Under the pieces are notes generated by a model. It ran no database searches and had not been told where the DNA came from. It saw nothing but the letters and a program-made list of their open reading frames with translations. Below, piece after piece: positions 24,779 to 37,830 of a stretch of 64,000 nucleotides of DNA. The stretch is taken from contig CAJNDS010000835.1 of NCBI GenBank assembly GCA_905221605.1, positions 622,001 through 686,000 on the forward strand, given 5' to 3'. The stretch comes from Symbiodinium natans (Eukaryota; Sar; Dinophyceae; Suessiales; Symbiodiniaceae). Position numbers and translations under genes: made by a program. Position 1 is the stretch's first letter. Each line of letters opens with the position of its first letter.

Positions 24779-26963
24779 TGCTTTGACATGCAATCCCCCC
24801 TTGCCGGTGCCCTGCCGGAGAAATGCCTTGGGAGCATCCAATTTGAAAGAGGAATGCGGGGAGCCAAGTTCTGCTCGCCCAGGAGATGTACTACCTCTTC
24901 GCGTGCGTCTCTGTCATGACAGTGCCACTTAGCCAGTTGGCATTTTCTGCTTTACCTTTCCAGGGCTCGGGGTACGTTAGCCTTAAATCAGAGTCACCGA
25001 CAAATATCGTCGGTGAACAACGACTCTCAATACGCACTCCTCAAAATTCGGGGTCAGCTAGCTGTCTCAACGGTGGCTTGCGCGAGCGTGAGCGACTGAA
25101 CCCTAAACTCGAACCCAGAGTAGAGATTCCCTTTTGCAGGGCTTTAGGTTCCCTAGGTTCCCTCTTTTAAAGCTTTAAAAACCAAAAAGGATACCCTGTT
25201 TATTCATGGGCTCCTCTTGGGCCCAGTAGCGCTTGCAGAGGGCTTCAGGGTAATCCCTGATGTCGCCCAGGGCTTTGGTCCTTCGTTCCCACCACGACGC
25301 TGGGCAACCTTTCGAGAAAAAACTTTCTTGTTTTTCTTTGGGGGCAGGGGGGGGGGGATGGGGAGGGTTTAGGGGTTTAGGGGAGTCCAGATGCAAAAAG
25401 GGGTTTAGGGGAGACATGTCCTGCCTGGCCACGGCTGGGTTTGTTGAAGCAGGTTAGCGCTCAGCCGCCCTGGGCAGGAAACTGTAAATTCCTGAGCCCA
25501 CAATTTGCAACTGCCCGGCCCTTCAAGAGTTTTCAAGTGCTTGTTGAATGTGATCTTGCTGGCGGCCGCGCGACGGCCATCGCTTGAGAAGCATGTCCTG
25601 CGTGCACGAACGCACCACCGCTCATGGGTTCCTTTGCACATGGGCTTTCTCCAGAATGGCCGGGGGGTGGGGTTACCTATTGCATCTTCTTGCACCTCCT
25701 TGTTCTGTTTGGTTCATGCAGGAATTGCTGCAGAGCATTCCTTCAGCTTTTCATCAGGCACATTCTGCTCAGAACATGGCTAGTTCCAGGCGTCCTGGTG
25801 CTTTTCTGTCACGACGTCACTTCTGAGATACTGTACGCTTGGGACGACCTTGGTTGAATTTGGAGGGAGTGTTCCTTGTAGACATCGCAAGTGGACCAAG
25901 GATGGGGAGGGTCGTGCTGCAGTGGCCTACGACCTGAATCGGCTGTTGGTTGACCCTTGATTTAAGCACCAAGGTCTTGGCATACTAGTGAAACCACCGG
26001 CTTACTGGTCCATAGGCGTATCTAGGTTCTTGAAGGAGGAGGGGGAATGATCCCCAATTTGAGGGTTCACTTGCTCCCCCAAAGGCAGCATCGTGGCGTA
26101 CAGGGCTTGGCAAACTTTCGGGGCCAGAGAGGGGTTCTGAGATTTTGGATCTCGCGCCGAGTCCAGGGCGGATGGTCTGCTGGAAGAACTAAACCCTAAA
26201 CCCCAAACCCTAAACCCTGAACCCTACGTGTTTATGCTAGTTCATTATGGCGAATGCCTTGGCGCTCAGGCTATTCGTTGGCTTCCAGGGCGTGGCAGTT
26301 GACTAAGGTGGTATTCGGATAGAGGAGCTATACATCGAAGCCATGAAGACACGGATTCTGTCAAGGGCGGCAATCACATGTTCTGGAAGGTGGACGGTTT
26401 CCGCGTACTAATGACCAGGGGCACATGAGAGGCAAAGGACACCAGCCAAACGCGTTTGCAGCCTACTTGTACTTTTCATAGTGAGCCCGGATTGCAATAC
26501 GCCTCCTCGAGTAAGCTAATGGAAAGAGCAAGCCCTAGCATCCTGCACCGACGAAATGTCAAGAAGCTCCGACACTGAGGTTATGGTTGCCATGCTGCTT
26601 GACTGCAAGTACAACCCGCCAGATGATTGCAGCTAACTTCGCCAAAAGCCTGAATCACGTCCCCAAGCAGGCCGGCTAGCGGCAATTCTTCAACCAAAAG
26701 GCGTGGATGCCGGGTTTAAGAACTCAATGGGGTTCCCAAAAGGTTCAGGAGACAGCGCCCTGGTTAAACTTTAAACCCTACAATAAAACCCTACAGAACA
26801 TATAGACTCCATACTCCAAAGCTCCATGACACCACCGCGACACCCCATGAGCCCCGTCAAAGCCTCAACAGTTTTTGGAGCATCGTGAAAAAGCCCTACA
26901 CCCTGAACCCGAAACCGGCGACCTCGCGAGAGTAGTTGCCTCTTTTCATTTTCTCTTTCTTCC

Positions 26964-27019
26964 CCAAACCCTAAACCCTAAACCCTAAACCCTAAACCCT
27001 AAACCCTAAACCCTAAACC
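26964..27019. repeat. CCCTAAA array
   Basis: About eight perfect CCCTAAA units in the CCCTAAA orientation. Confidence 0.95.
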
Positions 27020-27111
27020 GTAGTTCTTTCTTCTCAGTCTCGGTGGACGCATTGCATCCCGCATCCCTCAGTGTGCTTGCGAGGCTGCTAGGCAAGTGGC
27101 ACAAAAACCTT

Positions 27112-27221
27112 AAACCTTGGGATGTTCCCCCTTAGACTCACACTCCTTCCTAGGAATTTTTGTGCCCCTATCATAACTCCTTTCAAGGACTGTTTGTTTA
27201 AGAAGGAACATCCCAAGCTAA
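27112..27221. mobile_element. Small inverted-repeat element, family A copy 2
   Basis: The ends are CCTTGGGATGTTCCCCCTTA and TTAAGAAGGAACATCCCAAG. The same ends and the interior AAGGACTGT occur at 1746-1854. The element is about 110 bp and non-coding. Confidence 0.7.
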
Positions 27222-27437
27222 ACCGATGAACTGAGGCGCATCTATGCCTCTGTGGTGTCCCTTCGACCCTTGAGTCCGTTCCGTGGCGGAAGTGGGGTTT
27301 GGGGGTGTAGGGTATAGGGTGCAGGGGTGTAGGGTAGATAGGGTCTAAGACTATAGTGTTTAAGGCTTAGAAGCCCCTGAACCCTAACCCCTTTCAAGAC
27401 CCAATGAGCTCCCCAGATTTGGGCTCTTCTACTTATC

Positions 27438-27620
27438 AACCCTAAACCCTAAACCCTAAACCCTAAACCCTAAACCCTAAACCCTAAACCCTAAACCCTA
27501 AACCTGGATTCGGCTAGAAGGCCTTCTAGGCTTCGTGTAGTCCCCCAGGCCCGATCCTTTAGGGAAAATGTGAATCCGGTCCAGGACTGGTAACACTTTT
27601 GGTTTAGGGTTTAGGGTTTA
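27438..27620. repeat. CCCTAAA array and facing TTTAGGG run
   Basis: About nine CCCTAAA units (27438-27505) are followed by about 95 bp of unique sequence and then three TTTAGGG units (about 27601-27623). This is the same arrangement as around several candidate exons. Confidence 0.9.
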
Positions 27621-28044
27621 GGGCTGCATCCTTGAATTATCCGGGCAACAAGGCAATTCGAAGGATCTCCATTCCTCAAGAAAATTCTCGGGTGTGGACG
27701 GGATGCGTTTGCAGGCATTGCACGTGCCAGGGCCATGGATGATGGGGCCTGGCAGATTGCTGGATTCCAGGATATTCCAGCTAGAAAGTGTGCTAGGGCT
27801 TTGGGGGTCCCTAAGTTCTTAGAGGAGCTCCAGCCTCAGCTGGGGATGTAGGCGATGTTCTCTTGGATCGGGTGGTTTAAAGTTTCGGGTCCACCTGTCG
27901 ACGGGTTCAAACTCAGGTTTTAGGGTTCAGGGTTACGTAATGCTTCAGACCAGCGGCAAAAGGGTGAACGCTTTGCAGCATGCGGGGTTGATCGAAATCA
28001 TCCATTGCGGTACCCGACGATCATCGAGGCACCCACCTTACGGG

Positions 28045-28606
28045 GCCTAAACCCTGAACCCTGAACCCTAAACCCTAAACCCTAAACCCTATGAGGGGCC
28101 TAACCAAGAGCCTTAGGCTGCAGGGTTTAGGGTTTGGGGTTTAGGGCTCCAAACAGGTTCTACACTCATGGCGACCTCCGCCCCTTCGCTCAGCAGAACG
28201 CGCCAAAAGACGACACCAGGCAAGGGGAGCTCTTTGTGTATCTTCGACCTGCCCGGGACTAGATGAACCCTAAAGGGTTCAGGGTTTAAAGTCTACATTT
28301 CTGGCATTCCCCAGCCCGAATTTAAAAAAAAAACAAAGGGTCTACATGCCACAATAGGGCTAATAGTTGTATGTCGATGATGCCAGTTTTAGGGCTGGTT
28401 TGGTTGGCCCTATGGACTCTTGCTGTGGGGTGTCCGGGCCCACAGATCACACTACATTCAAGTGTTTCGGGTACATGGGGGCTGTTCTATGTTATGGGCT
28501 TCTTGCACTCGACTCCAGAATCTACCCTCACAAAGACTCCAAAAGGCTTCCCTGAACCCTAAACCCTAAACCCTAAACCCTAAACCCTAAACCCTGAACC
28601 TCAAGC
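28045..28606. repeat. CCCTAAA arrays
   Basis: Runs in the CCCTAAA orientation lie at about 28045-28093 and 28551-28606, with a short TTTAGGG run near 28125-28147 between them. Confidence 0.9.
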
Positions 28607-30321
28607 AAATACTAAACCACACGCCAGTCTCATGGCGCACCGCATCGTCACAGAGCTCGAAGGGCCGGCAGCTGAGGAACTATAGGGTTTAAGGGTTTAG
28701 GGTGGTTGTAAAAGGGTTTAGGGTTCAGAGTTTAGGGTGTACTTGGCAAGGTCTTGTACTTGGCAAGGTTTTGCGCCGTTAAACGCGCCATAGAGACACC
28801 GTCTGCCTGAACGCCCGACGGCGTCCGCCTACCCAACAGCGGTGCTGGGGTCACGGGTGGGTTATGCTGGGGTGCGTTGGCTTGGGCGGCTTGGGGGTTT
28901 AGGAGTTGACAGTCAAGGTTCATCATGGTCTCTAGAGTCACCGGACAATTTCCTGCGTCAAGCCTTTAAATTTAGTAGAGGCGCTGAGGGTTTGTAGAGT
29001 CAAGGGTTTCGTGTTTCAGTTATGAAGGTACCCCGGCGCCCCCTTAAAAATAAACCGCGGCTCTCTTTCGGCGTCAAGGTACATTCTCTGATCGAGGGGT
29101 CTTGACTTGAGTCTTGAACCCTCTGGTCTTATAAACACCCGAAAAGGTAGAATTTGAGTTCAAGGGGCACAACGGCCTAAGCCGGCTTAGGTAGTCGAAT
29201 GTTAGATTTGCGAGGGGGGGGGGGGGCGGGAGTATTAGCGGGAAGGGATGATGAACCCCTTTCGATGATTGTTCGGTCAAATACTAAAGCAACAAGTGTC
29301 AAGGTTAAGTTCACAGCGGCAGGATTTGAGGGTCTCGTTCTGACAAGCGCAGCCCCGTTGCAAGGTCCCGAAACCTTAAATGAACCCTTGCGTCCCGCCC
29401 GCAAAGCAAAGCAAAAGCCTTGGCCAAGACACCTGCACCACATCATCGTTCGCCGTGATACTGGTTTGCTGAGTCCAACTGCGGACGGCTCAGAGGGTGT
29501 TGAGAAGGGGTTGGGGGGGGGAGGAGGCTGATGAACCCTAGGCCTGGAAGCCGGGCATGTGGACCACCCTTCTGGGCTTCATTTGGTCATGTTCCGCATT
29601 GCCCCTTATTGAGTTCAAGAGCTTTGGGGATTTCAGTGAACCCTAAACGGGTTCATGGTACATCTACCTTAGTCGTGATCACAGCACGCTCGATCCTTGG
29701 GCGTGTGGAGAAGCAGACAGGTTGGCAGGCACATGTTTTGAGATTAGAACCATCTTATGTTCCGAGCGGGAGCATTTCTGAAGTAACACGTTCCGGACCC
29801 TCGGTGCTATGATGCGTTTGATGTTTCTGGCCATCTGCGGCTTTCTCACAGGTCTTCCCGCTCCTGGTGTTTCCGCTGCTGTTCGTGCAGCAGCTACGCA
29901 GCCGCATTTCAGCAAGACTTTGGCCTACCAGTAAAAGCATCTCGCGACAGCGAACAAAGGACTAATTATTACCAGAGGGTTCAGCTTAGGCGGTCCTACG
30001 TGCTATTCGGGTTACTTCCTCCGGTTGCTCTAGCTTCCGGCAGTGTGGCTGTTGGATGCTGGGGAGTTGCACTGCCCGGCTCGAGCGTCGAAGCACATCG
30101 CCCTGAAATCAGTTGAAACCTCAACTTTTAAGGACTCCATGAAGCCTAAAAGGTTTAAGGTCCAGATGTCACTCTCGGCATCATAGTTCTACAGGGTATC
30201 TGGTTAAATTACTGGGAGCCCCAACATGGGGCCTTTGTTCTGTCTGCTTGGGAGGCTTCCTGAAAGTGGCCTCAAGGGTTCAGGGCGGGACATTTAGTAA
30301 GTCAACCAGCGGCTTGTTGTT

Positions 30322-30525
30322 ATGGTCCTGGGGTTCAATCGTGTGCTCAAGAGGGGTGTTTTGTTCGGGCCCCTCCCGAATTCAGAACTGACAGCCAGGG
30401 AGACGCTCATGTACTTTGGCGTGGCGCAGGTGGTGTACTATCCCGCGAAGGCCTTCAGTGACAGGGCCGGTGCTGAACAAGTCTACAGGGCAATCTGTGC
30501 ATACGTCCCTGGGGAGGAAACAAAC
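30322..30525 (+). CDS. Candidate exon, unidentified protein
   Basis: The open segment reads GVLFGPLPNSELTARETLMY, then FGVAQVVYYPAKAFSDRAGA and EQVYRAICAYVPGEE, with natural protein composition and predicted helices. It runs into a poly-C/poly-A tract at 30526-30555 that must be non-coding. The true start, acceptor and donor are not resolved. No family is recognised. Confidence 0.45.
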
Positions 30526-31523
30526 CCCCCCCCCCCCCCCCCAAAAAAAAAAAAAACAGGGGTTATATACCCTTTAATACCACTTTGATCCCGAGAAAGG
30601 CAATGGAGCAGAAGCCCCTCTTGGGGTTCATTATGGTTCAGGAAATCTCAAGAATGTGCGTATGCGGTTGAGTAATAGACCGCGAGGGAGTGGAGCGTGG
30701 CTGGCCGTGCAATGCTAAGAGACTTCTCCTCAAGTGGCTACGCTATGGCCTTGGACCAAAACGCAAAAACCCTAGAACCCTAAATCCCCAAAACCCTAAA
30801 ACCCTAAACCCCATAAAAAGTCCTTCGGCATAGTAAGACAGCCTGCGGCCAAGTAAAAATCAAAGCGGCGAGGTCGCTGCGCCTCTGGCGACCCTGCTCT
30901 GGGGAATGCTGGCACCCTGGCAGCATGGACCAATGTCTCTCAAGAAGCCAACCCTAAACCCGTATAAACCCTAAACCCCTAGGTAGGCCCTTGAGACACT
31001 TCGTATGTTCCCTGATTTGGGTTTAAGAGGATCATCTTAGGGAAATATGTTTCAGAAGCTTTAAGGGCCATCCTTGAAACTTAGTCCTTATAGCATAGCT
31101 CAGTCTCTCGTTCCGTCAAGAGGCTTGAGTCATTGTTGGGTCTTTTTGACAGCCCTGGGTTTCAGTTTTGGGTTTGAGGTGTGCTAGCGCGTGCCGAGGA
31201 GATACCGCGGATCTGCCGCAGGATTGCCACGATGACGAAGGCACTAACGAGGAATATCGCTCCCTGCGCTCAATTTCCCACTCTCCGTGTTCATTCCTTG
31301 CTTTCCTATCGGCTCATGGAGCTGTCCTTCGAAAGGCCGCACACGCTTTGACGGAATCTAAAACGAAAAATGCCAAAGCGTGCAGCTACTGCCTGAGGCC
31401 CGTACCGCGCAAGGTCGCACAGCAACATGCTAGAACAGAGCAGCCCACCTTCAATGCGCTGCACGAGTTGTCGAGTCATGCATATGAGCTGTGTGTTGCG
31501 GGTGCCCTGCCTCTCTGTCGCAG

Positions 31524-31679
31524 GTCCGTGCGCTGCTGTCGAATCTGATCGAGTACGGTGCGCTGTGCATGTTTGAGACCCGTGCAATGAAGCCTACTCC
31601 TGCGCTCATCCCGACGACAGGGGACGAAGCGCTCGTCCGTGAGGTGTACAGCAGGATCAACATGGCCAACATGCTCCAG
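31524..31679 (+). CDS. Exon of an unidentified protein (GC donor)
   Basis: The exon is bounded by a clear acceptor (CTCTCTGTCGCAG) and a CAG/GCTGGA donor. It is exactly 52 codons: VRALLSNLIEYGALCMF, then ETRAMKPTPALIPTTGDEAL and VREVYSRINMANMLQ. A second exon in the same direction begins at 31824 after CGCGCAG (AADYEVHEILVEKAL) and ends near 31866. The 144-nt intron between them contains AACCCTAAACCCTTATA. The open + strand frames at 31168-31500 may include an upstream exon. The protein is not recognised; it looks soluble and helical. Confidence 0.6.
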
Positions 31680-31823
31680 GCTGGAACATGGTGTTCTTTG
31701 ATTGTGCTTGTGGGGGGGAGGGGGGGTGCGAAGAGCTGCTACTTAGCCTTTCCACTCAAGCCCAAAACCCTAAACCCTTATATTGCCTGCAACCAAAGCC
31801 CCTTCTTGATGCACGACGCGCAG

Positions 31824-31866
31824 GCTGCTGACTACGAGGTCCACGAGATACTGGTAGAGAAAGCCT
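31824..31866 (+). CDS. Short exon following 31524-31679
   Basis: The acceptor CACGACGCGCAG precedes AADYEVHEILVEKAL. Phase 0 is compatible with the upstream exon that ends at 31679. The downstream boundary is uncertain. Confidence 0.45.
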
Positions 31867-33390
31867 TAGCTCAAGGCCTTGGATCCGGGTGGATATGGAC
31901 CCCGAAAAGGGGGCATTGTCGGTCAACGGGTCTCGAGCACATAGATCACAAGCAAGCTGCTGAGCCCATGCCTGTAAATGGTGCCTAAGACCCACGGAAA
32001 GCTGCCCATAGACCAGACTCGACCCTGTCGAACCCTAACCCCACGGTAGAATATTAAACAACCCGTATAATCAAACCCTTTTTCAGAACGATAAAGGCAA
32101 TGTGGTTGCCCCAAGCCCCAAGGGTATGAAAATCATCTGACCTCTTCTAGGGTACTGCAACCTAAGGGCCGTTTTGAGTAGAATGGTGTTGCAGATAGCT
32201 TTTCAGTTGATATTGGTAAGTAAGTACGCGCGTGTGCGCCAAGCACCCAGAAGTCTTGCGCTTCACGACGGCGAGGTCTACAAGTGCCAATCGCGTTTAG
32301 TGGCGCGGCGCTTTCGCGGGTCGTGCAGCGGCGGTTTACGCTAGAATCCCAGATTTTGCCGCGAGATTCGCCAGGCACGTGGAGTTTCTGAGGGAAGACA
32401 TTGCCTTGGCTACAAAAAAGTAGTCAGCGACCACGAAACTGCGCGCAGCACCAAAAGTATCTCTTTGAAGATAGCATGCGGCGCAAAATCTCCGGACAAT
32501 GCATGCAGTGGTAGCATGGACGTAGTTCACCCTGCGGGGATGGATGCTCTGGCTAGTGGATGTGCTGCTTGCTTGGACGGCGGTGGCCGTGGGCACCCAC
32601 TATATTCCCAGGGACTAATGACTCGGTTTCTGTGTTGAGCCCTTAAGGGCACAATACTGATGTCCCTGGAAGTAAAGGGTTGAACCAAACAAGGGTCTTA
32701 TGACTTTTAGACCACCCTCGAGGCTTGCTGGACCCGTTTGCCAAAGCCGTCCTCATCAATGCCCCATGACGGAGCTGCGGTTTGAGGGGTTTGTTGAAAG
32801 TTGAGGGCCTTAGGGTGCCAACAGGGTGCTTGGAAGGGTTTAGCATTTAGGGTTCGGGTTTTGGGCTTTCAACATGTTAAGGGCGCTGAGTTTTAAAGGG
32901 TTTGGGGGCTACAGGTGTTTGCGGCGCATGATTCGACTGAGAGGTTGGGCTCTCACGAAGTTCTTGGGCACGAAACGAAGAGACGGGTTATGGTCCACAT
33001 ACCTGATTTTGGGCTTGCGGCTGTGTGAATTTTGCTACCGGCGCGGTAGCTGCTCCAAAAAGGCAGGCATCGCGATGCCCGAGTTTCGGGGATTTAAGTG
33101 CCTTGGAGCCGAACCTCAAGCCTTATATAAAGGCCAACACCCCTAGGCAGCCTAAGCTCCTTAGACTCCTTAGACCCGAACTTGTTTAAGCCGGGTGTGT
33201 GCTGGGCCGAGCACCTAAGGGCCTGCAGAAGTTTGGCATCTCCCGAAGGCGATTGGACTACGTGCTTGATGCTGGGCTTCTTTCGTGGGAACATGTCGTT
33301 GCGCACGTGGTCGTGTGAAAACCAAAACCGTTGTGTTGCGACAAGCCTCTTGCGGCATGCCTTTCTTGCATGGCATGCCACTATCCTCAG

Positions 33391-33620
33391 TCCGCGCGAC
33401 ACAGGAGTATGACACAACGACGCAAGCAGTATGCATCAGAAGGGCCATTGCGAAATACCTTGATGGGGCGTATAAGCGGGAATGAGGGAATCCTTGATTT
33501 CGAGCTTTGTGGGGTGTCAAGCACCGAGGATCTGATCCAGAGCTGCAAGTCTACGGAACTAACAGAGCTGAAGAGCTTTCTGGACAGACCCTCGGCAACA
33601 ATGCCCCCCGAAACCCTAGG
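33391..33620 (+). CDS. Two candidate exons, unidentified protein
   Basis: The acceptor-like TATCCTCAG precedes VRATQEYDTTTQAVCIRRAI, then AKYLDGAYKRE, ending at about 33485. In another frame, about 33517-33612 reads TEDLIQSCKSTELTELKSFL, then DRPSATMPP. Both look like real protein and could be adjacent exons separated by a very short intron, or a single exon with a frameshift. No family is recognised. A telomere-like CCCTA motif follows. Confidence 0.4.
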
Positions 33621-35892
33621 TCCCTAAACAAATTCCCTGACCTTTTCCCCCAAAACGCTTGCGACACGGGTGGGAAAAAATAAACCCCCAAGCCCCAAAC
33701 CCACCCCTCCCGCCCCCACCCGTGCGACATTTTGCATGAAAGGCTCGAGTTGGGAGTTCGGATTAAGTGACGATGAGACCAACTCATAGGTGAAGGAAGG
33801 TTAGCGGCATCTCACTGATAAAGTTGCAACTGTCATTCCTACTTCACTACGGCGCACCCTCGTGCGTCGCCTTCTGAGGTGAGAAATCAGCTCTGTGCGG
33901 AATAGCCTGTAGGTTGGCCACAGATAAGGGCAGCCGTAAATATTCTGATGCATCGACCTACTTCCTGTTCTCGCTCAGGTGTGCTTTCACAGAGACAACT
34001 CGCATACAGATTCAGCTTGTCATACCTCAAATGCATCAGAGTAAAGCTTACACAGAGCCGCCATAAAGCTTCACCGTACCCGGCAGACGTTGTCCCTGAC
34101 TTTTTCGCAATGAGGCACTGGAGACTACAACAGCTTGTACAAGCTTGTGTACGTCGACATCAGAGATAGTCACGTGAGAGACCAGGCCACTTGGTGTCGC
34201 TGTGTCGTGAAGCGCGGGAGCTTAATTTAGTGATCGCGGATGTTCCCCCCTTGCAATCCCGATATCATTGCATTAACGATTAATTGCCCCAAAAGAGGTT
34301 CTAGAATCCTTACACAAAACAGCAAAACCCCGTTCGAAATCAATAGTCCCCTATACTGCCTATACTATGTTGGCACTTGGACACACAAGTCCCGCACAAG
34401 TGCCAGCCCATTCTGGCACAAAAAGGGGCCATTGTAGCCCTGCGTGGTCAGGTGCTCAGCCATATTCACACCGAGTCCTGCATCGCTAGGACTGGCTGGG
34501 GGAGGGGAAATAGCTCAAACTCCAGTGTGATGAGAGCACCATGGCAGAAGAGATGGGTACCCAAAACCCTTGGCCCTCAACTCTCGTTTTGCGTCGCCTC
34601 ATATAGTCTTCCACAGCCCTGCGAAGATTGCATGGCGTCTTCCACAGGAGGCAGCTTGGCAGAGAGGTGGGCATCAAGGCTGGAAGACAGTCGGAAGCGC
34701 TTTCAGCCTCGCTCGCGTAGGGGCTCTTCTGTGAGCTCTGTGAACGTGTAGCAGGGTTTAAGGCACAAGGCTTCTTCCGTGAACACCTAATCAAACCCTC
34801 CACATGGGCACTATAGCGGCATAGGTTTATGAGGGCGTGTCCTGGTCCCTTGCGGCCCCTTGAAAGTTTATAAACTCTTAACACCAGGTTCTCAGTGACA
34901 TTGATGACACCCTCCTCTGCAGCGGCGGCAAATTCCCTGCAGGCGCTTTGCTCGTCGCCGCTAATTGAAAACACCACTTAAAGTCGGACCCAGGATTAGC
35001 GACCCTGAGTGGTCCACGGCTCAGCCATACATCTTCAGCCAACCTTCCGACAGGCACCTTCCCATAACCAACAGTTGCCACAACTGGCCTGATGCCTGGC
35101 ATTGAAGAGTCATCACCTACTGATTGCATCGCAGGTTGCGACGATCGGTGCCTGAGTTGCATTGCAGCTGACCAATCAGGATGAATGGTTTGTTTCGATA
35201 TGGGACTTTACCCTACTGTCGACCCCCCAAAAGTATAATAAGGACCCCAATAAGGTACCCTTAATCCCGGAAACCCCCATATAGAGCGCATGAGATGCGC
35301 CTGGGGGTATTTTGTTTTGGAGATGGCGGGTGTGGGGCCTCCTAGGCTCCCAAAGCACATGGTCTACCCTGGCTGCGGAGATCTCTTCAAAGCACTGGAC
35401 AGGCGACGGAATGGTTCAGAATCTTTTGACTGTCGAGCTAGTGTCAGTTTGTCCGGCCACGGCTCCAATGGGCCGTCCTTAAGTGCGTAGGTATCAGTTC
35501 TCTTCAGTCAACTTCCGCAGCCCGTGTACAGAAGCAGTCCCAGAATGAACGCATCCGATGACGGGCAGCTCGCGGTGTAGCTCCTTTTGGCAAAGCGAGC
35601 ATGTCTGATGCGTATGACCCGAAGCATGATCGTGGATGTCTTCTTTTCCTCGACAGCACGCGCGCTGTTTGCAGGAGTTGGTCCCCTGATGCGGCCTGCT
35701 GCAACTTGGTGTTCTTGTCGGCAAGACCTCACGTTTACAAGGACCGACCAGGGAAAAGCAGCGCTACAAGCTTCCTCTTTTGGGGCTTCAAGTGGTACCT
35801 TGTGGTAAGCTCGCAGACTATGGTGTCAAGAGTGCGGTCGCAAGGCTCTAGACACTTTTGATGCTTCTTGCTTCGCCCTAGTTCGACCAAAA

Positions 35893-36126
35893 ATGCTCCA
35901 GGACCTGGCTGAGAACAAGGCAAGCTTCGGTCAGTTCGTTCTGGATGAGCTTAGAGAGTGCGTTGTACAGCATGTGGAGTGGCGGCTGTTGAGGGTCAGG
36001 TGCTCCTGTTTCGCCATTATTGCGTCTTATAACTATTATTGCGTTTTTGTGTTGCCCCCGCCAGAGCTTCATCAAGTTCAAGGAGTTGTTTGCCACAGGC
36101 AGGGCCCTTCTTGCGTGCTTCTTTTA
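35893..36126 (+). CDS. Weak exon pair, unidentified protein
   Basis: About 35887-36000 reads KMLQDLAENKASFGQFVLDE, then LRECVVQHVEWRLL. About 36063-36126 reads SFIKFKELFATGRALLACFF and then a stop. An interval with a T-rich end (GTGTTGCCCCCGCCAG) separates them. Both segments look protein-like, but boundaries and function are unknown. Confidence 0.35.
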
Positions 36127-37605
36127 GGGCGTTCCGGGTTTTGTTTTTCATGCCAGCGTGCCCTAAAGTGAAAGCCTTTGCCCAACCCGTACGATTTTGA
36201 AGAAGAGGCCGCCCAAAGCCACCATCCTAGACCCGAGGTTTCGCGCTTTGTTTCTTGTCAGCACATGTTTTAACCGCAGTACTTTGCAACTGTCCTCGAT
36301 AGCGGCCGCTTGAAAATGGAACCCCGCAGGCCCAGGGTTTAGGGTTTAGGCTTTAGCACATGATAGCACTTATTCCAGTCATCGCTATGTTTGTTCTTTC
36401 AACAGTGTGCCCCCGGTATCGGTCCGGAATCCGCCCCAACCCGGAAGCACAAAACCCGGGGACCCGTTCAAAAGCCGTGCCACGAAGCCCCGAACCCCCT
36501 AAACCATAAACCCAAACCCCCCAGCCTCCCACTAAGAGGAGGAGAAAGAGGGACCCAGTTGGGGCTGATCGATCTTGCAATAGTGTCCTGATATCTATTG
36601 GACTGTGGTGTCTGGGTTGTGATGCTGGACGTGCTAGCGACGTCGATTGGCGCATAATCAGACTAGCGGAAGAACGGAGGGGCTCCTTCCTCTGTGATGG
36701 ATGTGTAGCATTTAGTTGTGAGTACTTGGAATGCCTGTTTAATGACTGAAGTTGTGTTTATAGTACAAAGAGGAGTGCCCCCAATGACCATCGGAAGCTA
36801 CTCCCATTTTCGACGAAGCGAACATTTGCCATAGACAGTTCCCTGCAGAGTGTCCGAGAGGTCAGCTAGGCGGGTGGCAAAAAGAAAGCCCAGGCCCTAA
36901 TAATTAGAACAGAGTTTTGGGGGTGATTCTAGTAGACGTATGAAGGAACCATAAGAGAATACTATGAGTAATTAATCCGACCCCTAAGTTGTTTCTTGTC
37001 ACTAGCTTGCTTCCCCGGCCAGGGAAGCTGCACTGCGCCCAGCTCTCAGGCTTAGGACTCGCCAGGACTCAGCAGCTGCCGATGTTCCAGAGGTTTCATA
37101 GGGTTTTTATCCAGGTTTACAGGCTTTATAGGGTCTGCTGTATGGGCTCTATAGGGTCGAAGGGGTTTAATCATGGGGTTCAGGGTAAACCTTTCAACCC
37201 CCGAAGTTTAAAACTAAAAGTGGCAAGCCACGCGTCATTTTCCCTGAGCCCACGACCCCAACTGCCCCAAATCTAGAAGCCTTGCACTGCAGCAGGGACG
37301 TCCACAAAGGTATCCCCACACCCTAGTACCGGTCTAGGGTTGGGACCGTGCAAATAAGCGGAGAAAGGGACAACACGCTAGCTTGAGGTACCTTCCCTCT
37401 TGCCTGGCTCTCTGGCTCTGGGCATGGTGGCCGTGATCAAGGCCCAAGAGTCTCGGGGTTTAGGGTTTAGGGTCTTTTCATTAAAAAGTTTGTGGCTGTA
37501 TAAGAGTCGATAAGGTCCATATGCGAGCTTTCTGTGCGGCTTAGGGCTTAGGGCGCGTGCTGCGCGCCAAGGTATCAGAGCGGTTACATAAACTTGTGAC
37601 AACCC

Positions 37606-37655
37606 CCTAAACCCTAAACCCTTATAAACCCTAAACCCTAAACCCTAAACCCTAA
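37606..37655. repeat. CCCTAAA run upstream of an exon
   Basis: Several CCCTAAA units end 20 bp before the acceptor at 37675. A TTTAGGG run about 150 bp upstream (37456-37472) faces it, so the putative intron has inverted telomere-like ends. Confidence 0.85.
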
Positions 37656-37675
37656 GCCTTATCTGTGGATGACAG

Positions 37676-37747
37676 GCCTTCTTCATCCAAGCTCACGGCT
37701 GGCGAGATGTGGGCGAGCGGAAGGCGGAGAGCTACTGGAAGTTCAAG
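37676..37747 (+). CDS. Exon of an unidentified protein (GC donor)
   Basis: The acceptor GTGGATGACAG and an AAG/GCACCC donor delimit 24 codons, AFFIQAHGWRDVGERKAESY then WKFK. The next exon (37831-37945) continues in the same direction. Family unknown. Confidence 0.5.
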
Positions 37748-37830
37748 GCACCCTCGCGTTCCGGTTCAATGCTAATACCTTCCTTGGGAAAGGAGCCCTA
37801 AAAGGATGCAGGCAGGCACGTAAATTGAAG

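Larger units (their letters stand above)
20110..30321. other. Repeat-rich stretch, only weak coding signals
   Basis: No gene is firmly supported. The stretch contains telomere-like arrays (22946-22994, 26964-27019, 27438-27505, 28045-28093, 28551-28606), two small inverted-repeat elements and GC-rich sequence. Weak exon-like segments on the + strand include 22515-22670, the region around 24731-24778, and 23189-23272, which reads DFYEWLQEWHRPLEPW before a stop. These may be pieces of long-intron genes. Confidence 0.4.
33650..37670. other. Stretch with few coding signals
   Basis: One weak exon pair (35893-36126) is listed separately. An open + strand segment at about 34640-34751 ends in a basic Ser/Arg-rich tail (RKRFQPRSRRGSSVSSV), which could be an exon end but lacks other support. 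Most of the rest is GC-rich with scattered telomere-like motifs; nothing else is supported. Confidence 0.4.
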
